This document shows positions 11,960 to 23,779 of a DNA stretch of 64,000 bases, piece by piece. Source of the DNA: Antitrichia curtipendula (taxonomy: Eukaryota; Streptophyta; Bryopsida; Hypnales; Leucodontaceae); contig OX579635.1 of the NCBI GenBank assembly GCA_951230915.1, forward strand, positions 20,274,001 to 20,338,000, given 5' to 3'. Position 1 is the first letter of the stretch. Each line of letters begins with the position of its first letter. The translations under genes and the position numbers were made by a program. The notes under the pieces are model-generated. The model searched no databases. It was not told the DNA's origin and saw only the letters and a list, made by a program, of their open reading frames with translations.

Positions 11960-13350
11960 TCCCTCACCGCCCAAGGTCTAACCATGTCAAAAAACAACTT
12001 TGCTTTTCAAGTGTTATAAGTTTAAATGTGAGTAAGGTATGAAAATCTCAACCGTACAATCTTATAGTGTGCATGTTTCAGATGGTGTAAGGTAGGATGC
12101 TCTAAAAGCGACCGGCTTCTTCAAATCAATCCTACAAAATGGTACTAAATAGATATGAGTTGGTCTTTAAATGGACCACTTTATTCATTGATTGAACCCT
12201 CCAAAAAAGTATTCTTTATTGCAAGAGCCAGTCATTGGCTTGGATTTCCTCAAATCACTTTAGAAGTTGTAAGTGGACGCATTTTGGGAGACCTAGGGTC
12301 ACAAATAGGTACCTACAACTGAAATCTTTGAAAATTCATAACTAATTCAAAAATGCTTCAAAAAATATGAAACGACTTGGGTTAAGTTTGGCATCCATTT
12401 TTCTTTCTCTGAAAAATGAGTGAAAAATATTCCTATTCATGAAAACCTACGCAAAAGACGGACCAGCCCTTAAATGGGCGCTTTTAGAGCATCCTACCTT
12501 ACATGAAATTTGGGGTCATTTGACCGTATAGATTGAAAGATTATAATGTTCTAGTGCTGAAAAAAGATGCTGGAATTTTCCTAAAAACACATTTGGAGGT
12601 GAAATTTGATTTCTAAACCTACTCAAATGAAAAAAATTTAAACTACAAAGTGATTCAAAACCAAAAGACAAACACTTTGGTGGTTGGGTGGGGGGGAATC
12701 ATTCAATTGACTCATTGCATTGGCAAAATTGTTTTGAAATGTCAAAAAATAGTGAAAAAAGTAGAAAAAAAACACATCTATGGCTGAACCTACCTCTACT
12801 AAAATGCTTCTCAATCAATCATTACATATTGGATTGATATGAAAATTTTACCACATAAACTAGACTAGTATGCGCAACTTTTCCAACAAAAGTTGTTGAA
12901 AACAAACCCTTTCTAAAGAAGTTATAAGCCGCCGAAGTTCACTATAATGCAAAAATGTCTGGATTTTAAACTTCGAATTGCTCCCAATCATTCAAAACAA
13001 CTTGGATTGACATAAAAAATTTACCCCAATAAGTAGACTTCATGGGGAACAAAACCCAACAAATTTTATTGAAAACTAACATTTGAAGAAAAAGATACAA
13101 GCCCCCGAAGTTGCAGCCATCTCAATGCAGTGTGGTGAACTCAAATTGAACCTGCTAACTTCGAATGTCTTTCAGAAACTCAGTGCACCTTGGGTGGATC
13201 TGAAAATTTTATCATAAAAAATAGACTAATATGCGCAACTTTACCAACAAGTTTTATTGAATTTGGACATTGGATGCAAAAGTTACAGCACTTTGAAGCT
13301 CACTGCTAGACAGTGTGAGGACACTTTTGGTCCCCTTGGGCGGTGAGGGG
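11960..13350 (+). mobile_element. TTAA-flanked TIR element, copy A
   Basis: The left end TCCCTCACCGCCCAAGG and the right end (reverse-complemented CCCCTCACCGCCCAAGG) form near-perfect inverted ends, with TTAA directly outside each (11956-11959 and 13351-13354). It has no open frame. It carries a 418-bp insertion (12086-12503). The rest is alignable, in reverse orientation, with copy B pieces at 36840-37475, 38400-38850 and 31057-31124. Copy A also holds the unfilled TTAA (12638-12641) corresponding to the site of the insert at 37480-38393. Confidence 0.85.
12086..12503. mobile_element. 418-bp TIR element nested in copy A
   Basis: Perfect 25-bp inverted ends start TGTAAGGTAGGATGCTCTAA and continue AAGCG. 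The copy B paralogue (38521-38550, reverse strand) lacks it, which confirms insertion into GATG...AAATTTGG. The target duplication is too short or decayed to define. A diverged relative lies at 60313-60650. No coding frame; a non-autonomous MITE-like element of unknown superfamily. Confidence 0.8.
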
Positions 13351-13354
13351 TTAA

Positions 13355-13700
13355 AGCACCCTAAAAAATACAAAAATATGAAATTCTTCAATTTTAAATT
13401 TTTTCTCAAAGATTATATTTTGTCTAAATGTAAAGCTTTGATTTATTGTATTTGGACTAGTAATGAGAAAATTGTGGACAATTTTTATTTTTGGATAATG
13501 TAAGCATTTTTTTGAAAAAAAATCCTAATGGAATTGATTTTCTAATGCAATTTTAACAATTTTTCAAAAATAATTTTTAGTGAGGATTAAGTTTGTTAGG
13601 TAGATTAGTCTCACTATTGAAATTATTGTGTATCAATTCCATCCTAGAAATATTAACAGTTCAATTTTTTGTTCAATATTATATTTACTTCAACTTAAGA
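13355..13700 (+). repeat. Dispersed repeat block X, with relatives in window
   Basis: The sequence from AAAAAATACAAAAATATG through TTTGTCTAAATG, TTATTGTATTTGGACTAGT and GAGAAAATTGTGGACAA continues the block at 11080-11930 that copy A interrupts. Related copies are 18526-19060 (same strand) and 37700-38100 (reverse). It is non-coding. The similarity with 18526-19060 suggests copy A landed inside an older member of the same repeat complex. Confidence 0.65.
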
Positions 13701-13709
13701 AAATATTAA

Positions 13710-14725
13710 CCCCTAAATGCCCAAGTCACCGAATTCTAGTGTCAACAATACTTTGAAGTTAAATAAAACCTTACTAAAATGCTATTTTTAGTTTTTTATA
13801 TCTTTGAAATTTTTTTATAAAGTCTGATTTTAGCATCAAAAATCTGATTAAAAAAAAAGAATGATTATGATTTCTCTATTCAAGATTTTGTGCAAGTTAG
13901 TGTGTCCATTGCAAATCTTAATTTTCTAGTGTTGAAGGCTATTGGAAATGAACCCCAAATACACTAGAGCTTGGAGAATTAGATAGAATCATATTAAATA
14001 GAATCACTTGGAACTAGTAAGGAGTCTCTTAGAAATTCTTAATTTATTCATACATTGTCCAAAAAACATACGAAGTATAGAGTATAACTATCCAAAAATA
14101 ATCTGAAATCCTTACCAAGAAGAACTAATTGAAACAAAGACAATCTACTACAGAGTAGTAGGAACCGTCCTCAAATGCTAATGATTGTGGTCGTTTTTTG
14201 TTGTATTTACAGTAACTATTGTGGAACGATTCATTTCAATTTCCTTGGTAGCAATGACAATGTGCATCCTAAAATACAAGTAAGTTTAACAAATTGTAAA
14301 TATTTCCATTCATCCATCACTTCTTTTTTTCATCCATGATGTATTCAAAAATTCACTGTTGTCATGAAAAGTGTACGTTGTATGTAAATTTTTAATGAAG
14401 TTAGTTCATTTTAGAGTATTTTATAGATGAAAAAGATTGGATTAAAAAAATAAATAAAAAATTGGATGAATTTCAAAAAATAGGTAATATTTCTCCAAAA
14501 AATTAACCTAACTAATTTCATTGTTCTTAAACATGTTTTCAAAGTAATTCCTCTTCCTCTTCTTCCTATGTTTAGAATTTGTTTGATCCTTGATACCAAG
14601 CATCAGAAGTGTCCAATAGATGACTTCATTGTTTAATGTAGAAACAAAGAGAATGTACTAATTGGTCCAATAATCATAACATTTTGGTGACTACCTTGGT
14701 CATGGAAAGCCACATCCTTTAAGGG
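13710..14725 (+). mobile_element. Probable TTAA-flanked element
   Basis: CCCCTAAATGCCCAAG stands after TTAA (13706-13709). CCTTTAAGGG stands before TTAA (14726-14729). The left 240 bp match the reverse complement of 38630-38850, the right end of copy B, so the left border is firm. The right border rests on short similarity only. No coding potential. Confidence 0.5.
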
Positions 14726-15373
14726 TTAACCAAAGAACGACAGTGTAGATTGAAAGTGTCTAATTTTTGACTCTACGGTTTTTGTACCTTGTGAAATTTC
14801 ACATTTTTTGGCCTTGCATTTGGGCCAATTAAATTTGTGGAAAGACTTTCTTCAACCCAGTGCGGTGAATATTGTTGTGTTTTTGCAAATGAAAAGATTT
14901 CACAATACAACTATTTTGTACTAGCCAACTACATGGTTACTCCGTACAATAATTTTTTTTTCTATTAACTAAAATGAAACGGAATTTTATTGCAAAATAA
15001 GAATTTCAATTGTTTTCAGTGCAACAAGTAACCTCCAGCCACAAGTGGCCAAAGCAAAAGGAAATCACATCGACCTTTGAATCCTTGACCTTCAGAGACT
15101 TTGAAGTAACTGCCAACCCATGACCTTCGAACCCATCGCTTGTGGTTGAAGCTGCCGTGGAGCTTCTCGATGCTTCTCGATGTCATGCTCATTCAATTTT
15201 TAGTTCATTCTTTGGACTCAGCTACTGTAGCTTTTAACATGATGTCTGCATTGTTCAATACGCGAGGGGAGGGGGGAGGGATTTTGCAGGCTATTTGTCC
15301 TAGTCACAGTAGGAAAATCATTTTGGGACAAGAAACTAAGGTCAACCGAAAGATCATTTTGGGCCGGAGGGAG

Positions 15374-18300
15374 TATATTGTTTGCACACTAAAAACATGA
15401 AAGTCTAAGAGACTATTGTTGATTTTTGGTACACCTAGGGACAATGCTTTAAAAATCCATAACTTATTCATATAGTGTCCAATACATGTTAAAGTGCATT
15501 GGAATTGTCTTTAAGTTGCCAATAAGATCTAATAGATGTAAATTATATTTAAAAATAGTGACTATACTCATTAGTAATGAATGTTGATTACAGGCGTAAA
15601 GACATTATATTGATCCTTCCATGAGTGAATGTTCTCTAACTTATAGGCCATTTACCTCATGTGCCAAGAAAGTGGTGCATAAGTATAAGGCTTCAAAATT
15701 GTAGTAACAGTTCAAACCAATTCAATTTTGTAGGATATGGGTTTTTACACTAGGAAGCTCCAAAATTCACGTTTGATGCATTTTATTGCTTGAAAGAGAT
15801 GGAATTAGTAAAGGCATGCTTACAATTGTTCTTCCAAACTTAGACATTGAATGTACCTTTTAGGAACTTCTTCATAGTTTTTGATTGCCTACCAACCACA
15901 CAAGTAATCCTTCATAGTTTGTCTTGTGAATCTTTTAGTGTCTTTTGCTACTTAATCCATTGTTTTCATTTTATTGTTTTTAAATAATTAATTCTTCATA
16001 AATTAATTCTAAAAACTTTACATATTTATATTTAGTGACTCTTGAAATTTATAACAAGGCTCCTCAAAAAATGTCAACAGGGATAATTGCAAGAAACACT
16101 TGTATTATTCGGCTTGCATTTGTTTTGGCACACTTGATTTGGGAGGAAATACTTTAAAATTAGAAAATTATTTTTATAAAAAAAAAAATGTGTCCAATAT
16201 GTAGACTTTTAATTACATTGTACCAAAAGGATCAAGTATATAATCATTTTCTAAGTAAGAGAACTAAAATAAGTGTGAAATTTCAAGAAAATTACACTCA
16301 TTGATTTTTGATACAACATTCTCAAAGTTGTGCATAAAGACACTCTTGCATTGAATGTGTGATAGGAAATATAACATATTCTTTGCAATTGCCCTTGTAA
16401 AATGACACCTTTAAAATCATTCCTATACTAAAATGTTTTTTTGCACTTACTGCTACAATCTACTCACTTTTGGTTTTACTATTTGTAGTATAATATCAAA
16501 TCTCCTTCTCCTTGTTAAATTTTGTAGATTTTAATTTTAATAATTATTGCAAAAGCTATAAGGTTTATCCATTTAAAAAAAAATTTAGGCAATCTAGTTA
16601 GTTATTAAAAAAAAATGTAATAGAATGAATTTATTAAAAAATTTGAATATTTTTGTTTTGAAAACGAAATGATAGTCACGATTAGTTGAATTTTGTTGGC
16701 AATCATCGCTTTGTCTAACAAAAATAATATGAGAAGTTTATTTTCAAACTCATTTTTTTCAAATTGAAGGTAAAACAGTATAGAATGTAGATTGCCTACT
16801 ACAAAATTAATTTTTCACCATTGGGATTGAAATTTATAAACTATTTGCTTAAGTTACTAGCAATGTATTACATTTTTTTAAGCAATTTTTGGCTTCCACT
16901 AAAAAGTTGTATAATACAAATAATAAGAAATATTTTTCATTACATACGTTTTATATATTTTCAATCATTTTCTTCTATAAGAATATTTTTTCATTCTGTT
17001 ATAAGGCATATAATTTTTTAATAAAAATTTGAAAAATAAGAGCCTCCCCTTTGGAATGAGTTGGAAAAATCTTGCTTTTAAAATTACAGCGTGGTGAGAT
17101 TCCCCAATGTATTTTTTTGAAAAATGTGAGTCAACAAGTAAACAAAAATATCCTAAAAAAACAAAAAAAATTAGCGTTGTTTTAGAAAATGGTGATTTGG
17201 TATAATTTTTGGCTTGAAATAACCAAAGATTTTAAAGTTTAACCCCTAAATGCAAAATGTTTAGGGAACAATACATAAATGTGTTATAAAATGGGAATTC
17301 TTCAACATTTTCAATGCTTACATTAGAAGATAAGATTTTAAGCACAAATGATAGAAATTAAATACATTATTATATCTTGGAAAAAAATTATAGATCCATT
17401 TCAAATAATTTTGAATCAAATCCAAAAATGTAATTTTTAAATTTTAAATTTGATTTTTTCTATAATCAGCTAGAATTGTAATTTCAATTGATTTGAGCAA
17501 AATGACAAAAGAGTTCAGGATCAAAATTACAATATTTCTATTAGTAATTTTTATTATTAGACAAATATTAAACAGCTTTGTGCTATTTCCTAAAAAAATT
17601 AATTTAAATATATGAATATCAATTTAGGATTTAAAAGTTAAAAGTTAACCAAATATAGAATGCATTAAAACTAAAAAGATATTTTTTCCTATCCAAATCA
17701 AAATTGCTATCCAAACTCTAGAGTTAGTCATTGACTATAAAATATCTAATTAGACATATTTTGGGTTAGCATTCCTCAAAATTTCATTAGGCCTTCTTCA
17801 AAGAAATGGGGAAAATGCTCTAAAAATCCACTATATCATCATTTGTTTTTACCATGTAGAATTTCAAGTGCACTTATCATCTACAAATAGTATTGTCCTT
17901 GTAACAAACAACTTAGTTTTTGAGTAAGGCCCTACTCAAACTTCTTCACATGTAGCTATTGCCGATGTAAAACCTCTTCCCAATCATTCTTGTCTTTGCT
18001 AAATATTGTCATATTTCTATGAATTCTTTAATCTAGCTTTAAGCATATAAGAAAATTAATGAACCTACTTAGCTAGCTTGTATAGTAATTTTGTTGAAAA
18101 ATTATCTAAAATTGCTAAAAATTCTATTGTAGCTACCTAAACAATATAAATATTTTACAAATTTTGCCAACATTGATAGCCTTATTCAAGTTTTGGAGCT
18201 ATTCAATGAGAAAATGAAAAACGAAAGGTTTGTTCTTGACTTTAGTTCAATTCAAAGCCAACAATATTCCTAATTTTAGTCATAGTGTATGAAAAACATG

Positions 18301-18521
18301 CAGTTTATTACAAATAAAACATTCAATATCTCATTAAGTCCATTCTAAATGACAATCATAAGGAAATTATTTATTTGCACTTCAAAGTTTACTGTAACAA
18401 ATTACAAACAAAAATGCAAGCCATGAATGGTATTTTTGTGCACACTAGTCTTGATTCTAAAAATAGAATTAATTAAAGGCTATATCTTGGTAGTAGTCAA
18501 AATGTACCAAATTGACTTGAA
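15374..18521. other. AT-rich repeat-derived spacer
   Basis: No gene was recognised. The stretch is very AT-rich, with many short poly-A and poly-T runs. A family end, TTAA followed by CCCCTAAATGC, occurs at 17239-17253 without a clear partner. All frames are short and low-complexity. Confidence 0.5.
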
Positions 18522-18525
18522 TTAA

Positions 18526-19060
18526 TTCCTAAAGTCCCATTGTCCCTTGAGGAAACAAAATGGATTTTAGATATACTTTTAATATCTTGTGGTCTCAACT
18601 TTCATCATGATTTTTTGAAACTTTTTTTAAAGATAAGAAAACACTTTAGCTTTCTAAGAATATAATTTATATTTCAATCAATGTCTAAGAGCAAAAGTTA
18701 TTCATCCTAAGCTCAAAACAGGGTTTGTTAGGCAACACAAAAAATTACAAAATGTCAAAATATAACTTTCAAAATTTTATTTCTTGTAGAGAGTATATTT
18801 GTCTAAATGAAAATATTTGATTTATTCTATTTGGATTAGTGAAGAGAAAGTTGTGGACAATCTTGTTTTTCAAGCAATCAACATATATCTTCTTGAAAAA
18901 ATAACTCATAGGATTCATTTATTTAATGTAAATTTTATAATTTTTCACAATTTTTTTTAATAGGGTTTAGTGTGATTATTAGAACAATCTTACCATTGGG
19001 ATTGTTGTGTTTCAATTCCATTTGTGCAATGTGATAGGTGAAAGAGATTACATTATCTAG
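18526..19060 (+). repeat. Repeat block X, second copy
   Basis: Starts with TTCCTAAAGTCCC after TTAA (18522-18525) and is alignable with 11773-11930 joined to 13355-13700. Landmarks are TTTGTCTAAATG, TTTGGATTAGTG and GAGAAAGTTGTGGACAA. It lacks copy A, so it is a likely empty-site relative of that insertion, near 18728. Non-coding. Confidence 0.6.
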
Positions 19061-19116
19061 ATGAAATTATTTCATTTCTATAGTTGGGTGCCAAATCCAC
19101 AATATCTTTAATTTAA

Positions 19117-19691
19117 CCTCTAAAGCCTCGAGGGTGTTTTCTGTCAAAAACCACTAAAAAATATCACTTCTGCTGCATTTACTTAAGGAAACCAAAAAAA
19201 TAATTTTTTTTGGAAATTAACCGTAGGATCTTGTACTTAACTTATCTGAGATCATGTAGTAAGAATTTCATCAAATTTGACCATACGGATTGAAAGATAT
19301 TAGCATTCGAAGTTGGACAAAAAGTTTTTTTTAAGAAAATGCTTAAATTGCCCAAAACACTAAGATTATCCATAACTTTCTCATCCCTAGTCCAAATAGA
19401 ATGAATCAAAGCTTCATGCATAGATAAAAACATAATATTTTAGGAAAAAAATTCAAATTTTTTTTTGACTTTTTGTAATTTTTGGAGGGCAACCCGCCAG
19501 TCTCCATTTATTGCTCATTATGCCATAACTTTTTCATCCGGCATCCAATTGAAACAAAAATTATATATCCACAAAGCTCTCGCAAAACTACAAAACCTCA
19601 AAAAATTTCAAAAATTTTACTTCAAATTGAGACAATAGGAACCTATCCGGACCCAATTTGTCTTCCGAGGGGACAAACGGTCCTTTAGGGG
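19117..19691 (+). mobile_element. TTAA-flanked 575-bp element with exact empty site
   Basis: The left end CCTCTAAAGCCTCGAGGG and the right end (reverse-complemented CCCCTAAAGGACCG) are inverted, with TTAA at 19113-19116 and 19692-19695. The flanks read CACAATATCTTTAAT and TAATCTCGAGTG. The reverse strand of 30040-30070 reads CACAATATTTTTAAT, one TTAA, then TAATCTTAAGTG. The insertion therefore duplicated TTAA exactly. No coding potential. Confidence 0.9.
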
Positions 19692-20070
19692 TTAATAATC
19701 TCGAGTGTTTGTTATAATGGAGGATCCAATTGCAAAAGTTTTTGGGGTTGAACTCAAAGGTGTGAAATATATTGAGGATAGAAATATTTGGAACTTGACT
19801 ATAGAAGGGAAATGGCTAAGGGTTGCATGCTGATAATTATAGGAGAAGAGAGTTATTTGTAAAGTTGTTTGTAGCACCATGCACTTGTACTTTACAAATT
19901 CTATATTTAAAAAATATTTTTAAACTAAAACCTAAAGAACATTAAATTATCAACCCACATAAAAATTATTACCAGATCTATTGTCATGAAATATGCAAAT
20001 TTTGTCTGAAAGAATTTTCTAACATTCAAATTACATGGAAAAATGTGTGGTACCTAATAATTTTTGTTAC
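19692..20070 (+). repeat. Dispersed repeat Y (host of the 575-bp insert)
   Basis: Together with about 19040-19112 this matches the reverse complement of 29690-30140 over its length. Shared words include GGTGAAAGAGATTACATTAT, TGAAATATATTGAG and GGTACC...ATTTTT. Diverged and non-coding. Its own class is unknown. Confidence 0.7.
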
Positions 20071-21073
20071 AACTTTGTCATAAAAACTGAACTAGGTGAC
20101 GACCAAGGGGAGAGGTGGAAGAGCAAAAAGTTATTAACAAGGCAATTACAACTTGGTTAGTTTATTCCAAAGCACCTTTAAAGACCATTGGGAGGGGATT
20201 TGTCTTTCATGCAACCTTTTGTTTGATACCAAATGATCATTGTAACAATTGAAGCAATTTGCATCAATGAACTTATGCAATTTTCTAGTTTTGTGCATTC
20301 TTTATTTGGGATGAATTGATCATGTGAGTCACTACTAGTTCATGCAATTTCAAAGAAAGCATCAATAAGCCCCACTAATTCCATAGTTTTCAAATCCTGA
20401 TATTAGGTTGTTGTTAATCCCAATATGTGGCCATATGATTTAATAAAAAAGAATGTCTTTTTAATTTAGATTTTGGTAGATACTGACAACAATAAATTAT
20501 GTTGACAAATACTCAACCTAAGTGTGTATATGCTAACATTGAACTATAATCTACTCTAAGATTGCATTACATATTCAAAATCTATGTTCAAAGGAGGATT
20601 AAGAATTAAAAAAGAAGAAAAAGTTATACCAGAAAAAAGACTTATGGCAGTTTTTTGACCATTTATGATAATTATTATCATATGACAAAACTCATGTACT
20701 ACAATATTTGGGCATCAAAAAGAAGAGAAAACACAATATTAAATCCACTAAAAAAAGAAAAATACAAATTAGAAGATGTTATTAATTTATTTAAAGGCTA
20801 TTTTAATACACCAAAAAATATTTCGAAAGTAAAAGGACTTGAGTAAAGTAGAAGTAAGAAGTTAGTTAGGGATAGTTAGCTAGTAAGGATAAACTTAATT
20901 AATCACCACTACTATTACAAAGTATAATTAGGTATTCATTAGGCGGTTGTAACATCCCATTAACGGTTGGGGAGGTTTTAGGAGGAATAGGTTGGATGCT
21001 AGTTATTTTCATTCATCTTAGGGCAAAAATAATTAGGAATGAAGAAGTATCTCCTAAGACCATGGGAAGGTAT
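20071..21073. other. Spacer without recognised gene
   Basis: AT-rich sequence between repeat Y and the gypsy element. A Lys-rich frame at 20655-20846 is low-complexity and unlikely to be a gene. Confidence 0.4.
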
Positions 21074-21215
21074 TGAAAACACACAATTTAACACACCTCT
21101 TCACAATATAGTTTTATTCCCTTTTATTTATATCGAAAGCTATCACAAGTATATCCTTGAGTACCCTCCTACATATTTTTCCTATGTCTTCCTCTACTAT
21201 GGCTTCTAGCTAACA
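21074..21215 (-). repeat. 3' LTR (142 bp) of gypsy element
   Basis: On the minus strand it starts TGTTAGCTAGAAGCC and ends GTGTGTTTTCA, so it has TG...CA borders. It is preceded by the polypurine tract AAGGAGGG (21216-21223), the usual start of plus-strand DNA synthesis. A near-identical copy lies at 26018-26159 but in the opposite orientation. The LTR is unusually short for a gypsy element. Confidence 0.85.
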
Positions 21216-21344
21216 CCCTCCTTATGAAGAAGGCAAATCGCATGATGTGCCAAGAATGGCAACCACCTGGTGGTTCTTCCTAGTTGGTTTGAAGAGTGTA
21301 CGTAAATGTGAGAAAGGATGAAAGGTTGGAGATGATGCCAAAAT

Positions 21345-21581
21345 TCATCGTATCATCTCCTCCCCAGTTTCTGTCGCAGCGCCAGTGGACTGAAACTGAT
21401 GCTCTCGTTCAATGAATGCTTTAAGCTTGGATCCATTATAAATCTTCTTCATAATTACTCCCTCAGGTGTGCTGATCTCGTAAGAACCATTGTTAAAGGC
21501 GCGATGCACAATATATGGCCCTTGCCATTTTGGTCTGAATTTTTGCCCTTCCTGCTTGATCAACCAATGATCGATCATCAT
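21345..21581 (-). pseudogene. Gypsy integrase C-terminal domain
   Basis: The frame reads FRPKWQGPYIVHRAFNNGSY, the GPY/F-like module that follows the integrase core in many gypsy elements, then SKLKAF and a stop just before the 3' UTR. It is out of frame with the upstream integrase core, separated by a frame break in 21582-21665. Confidence 0.8.
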
Positions 21582-21665
21582 AATTAAATCTCCTTGTTGA
21601 AATTTGATTGTTTTCTTGCACCCATCATGCTTGCTTTTTCGCCTGTTTTGGACCGATTCATATAC

Positions 21666-23003
21666 CTAGAGCGCACGACGTCGTGATTCGTCAAGCTGTT
21701 CAAGCATATTCACTTGTGCCTGGATTGACTCCTTATCTCCAAGTTCATGTCGAATTGTTGTGTGCAGTGAAGTCAACTCCAATTTGATTGGAAGTAAAGC
21801 TTTGAAACCAAAAACTAGCTGGAATGGTGTAAAGCCAGTGGATGTTTTGAAAGCGGTCCGATACGACCACAATGCTTCACTCACGTCCAAATCCCACTCT
21901 CTACGTTTGTCCATGACCACTTTGCCTATTATTCCCGCAAGTATGCCATTAGTTTGCTCTACCAATCCGTTTGTTTGAGGGTAGTAAGGGCTAGCTTGTC
22001 TGTGCTTTACTGACATTTTTGAGAGTAACTCGTCTACCAAATCATTCACGAAGTGAGTTCCTTGGCCTGTAACAATCTCCAAAGGGCGTCCGTAACTGCA
22101 AATTATTTGATTAAAAATGAACTCAGCTGCCGTCTTCTTATTGCACTTTCGAACGAGCGCCGCTTCTGCCCACTTGGATAAATAATCTATTGCAACAATC
22201 AAATATTCGTTCTTTTTAGCGGTGAGTGGAAGCGGCCCGACAAAATCCACTCCCCACTTCTCGAAAACTCTTGTGGGATATATAGGATGAAGTTCTGAAT
22301 ATGTAATGACTCGCTTGCTGAATAATTGGCAAGGTATGCAACTGCGATAGAATTGATTACAATCCGCATGGAATGTTGGCCAGTACAACCTTGACTGTAA
22401 GATTTTCCTTGCTGTGATGTTGGTAGCAAAGTATCCTCCGCAGACCCCCTCATGGCAACATTCAAGCACCCTTCGAGCTTCTTTAGCGTTTATTGCTCTC
22501 TTGAGAATTCCATCTTTACCAATACGGTATAACTCGTCACCTACTAGCGTATACATTTGACTTTGTCTACGAATCGTTCGTCGTTGCTGGGGCGTTGAAT
22601 TGATAGGCAAAATGAGATTTTGTAGGTAATTGATGATATTCTCATACCAAACATTGTTTGTGTTAGGTTCGTTGGTAAGAAGATAACATTCCGGGTCATC
22701 CAAAAGTTCTATGTATTCACTCATCGGCGGATGTCCCAGCTCCAATAGCAAACCTGCATGAATTGCTCTGGACCCTTTTACTGCTTTGATGTCTAGGTCA
22801 TAAGATTGTAGAACAGCCATTAATCTTGCAGATCGTCCTTCCGGATCCTTTTGTTGCAATAATTGTTTTAATCCTTCAACATTGCTTTGCACCAAAGTTG
22901 CCTGATTACTTGACAATAAATAATGTTTGAATTTTGTACAAGCAAATAATAGCGCTAATCCTAATTTCTTGATAGGAACGTATTTGACCTCGTACGAAGT
23001 CAT
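21666..23003 (-). pseudogene. Gypsy RNase H end and integrase core
   Basis: Residues 1-95 resemble the RNase H domain (VEGLKQLLQ, GRSARLMAVLQSYDLDI). Residues 178-230 are the integrase zinc-binding region: the first His (184) and Cys222/Cys225 are present, but the second His position reads Tyr in GGYFATNITARKI. The DDE core has Asp253 (GVDFVGPLPL) and Glu349 (NGLVEQTNG), while the middle Asp is Gly313 (VTGQGTHF), codon 22065-22067. These losses make the enzyme inactive. Relatives occur widely in plant genomes. Confidence 0.9.
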
Positions 23004-23309
23004 TAGTCTGCTTGAGTAATATATAAGATGAGCTCTCCCAGTCTCGTTGTTTTAGAGTAGCACAACCGCAACAGCATATTCCGTGGCGGACGGATTTATA
23101 ATGAGCTGCTTGTCCCATTGTACTCTAACTATGGGATCACTTGCCAATCTTTCCTTGATATAGGAAAATGACCGTTCACATTGATTGTTCCAGACAAAAG
23201 AAACAGTCTTGTTGGTCAACGCACTTATGGGCCGCCTAATGCCTGCTAAATTCGGTATAAAACGATTGTGATATATTGTAGTCCCTCAAAGTTTAGCAGT
23301 CTGTTGGCG

Positions 23310-23720
23310 TTAGATGGGTTGAGACATCTCTAGTATTCGCTTTACTTTGTCAAGATCCACGCATAGGCCCCCACTGAAAACTATGTGTCCTAGAAGCGGG
23401 CCTTCCTCAAAACCAATCTTGCATTTCTCAGGAAATAAGGAGCATCCATGTTCACGTAGCCTCTGAAACGAGGCTCTAACTTGTTGAACGTGATTGATAG
23501 GGTCACCATAGACAACAAAATCATTAAGGTAGACACGAATGAATTTGCCGATATATGGCCCGAAGATCTTCAGTTGCACTCTTTGAAATGTGCCTCCAAC
23601 GTTGCATAAGCCAAAAGGCATCCTTAAATAAGCAAAGTGCCCCAAGGAGTAGTAAAAGTAGTATATAAGATGTTGTCTTTGTGTACCTTTACTTGGTGAT
23701 ATCCAATGTAGCCATTGCAA
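23310..23720 (-). pseudogene. Gypsy reverse transcriptase, palm part
   Basis: Shows FAYLRMPFGLCNVGGTFQR and the catalytic loop as YLNDF instead of the usual Y-x-D-D-F, with Asn at codon 23523-23525. GCSLFPEKCKIG and LLGHIVFSGG follow. The piece is cut from the upstream RT start by stops and a frame break in 23721-23790. Confidence 0.9.
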
Positions 23721-23779
23721 AATGTATACATTTAATGCCCAACCACCTCGTCTAAAAGCTCATCAATATGAGGCAAGGG

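Larger units (their letters stand above)
7543..15373 (+). mobile_element. Mariner-like element with Stowaway-type termini
   Basis: The left end reads CTCCCTCCGTCCTAGTCCC and the right end, reverse-complemented, CTCCCTCCGGCCCAAAATG. Both continue into CCCAAAATGATCTT, and both ends are flanked by TA. This is the terminal sequence of plant Stowaway MITEs and their autonomous mariner-like (Osmar-type) relatives. The body holds two tandem arrays (8081-8145, 8936-9390), a decayed DD39D transposase (about 9799-11023) and nested TTAA-flanked elements (11960-13350 and probably 13710-14725). Plant elements of this class are usually 3-5 kb, so much of the 7.8 kb length comes from insertions. It sits just 3' of TWD1. 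Confidence 0.85.

Noticed and set aside
11960..13350. PIF/Harbinger (3-bp TWA duplication) for the TTAA family
   Set aside because: The two flanks would be TAA and TTA, not the same triplet; only a 4-bp TTAA duplication explains the filled and empty sites.
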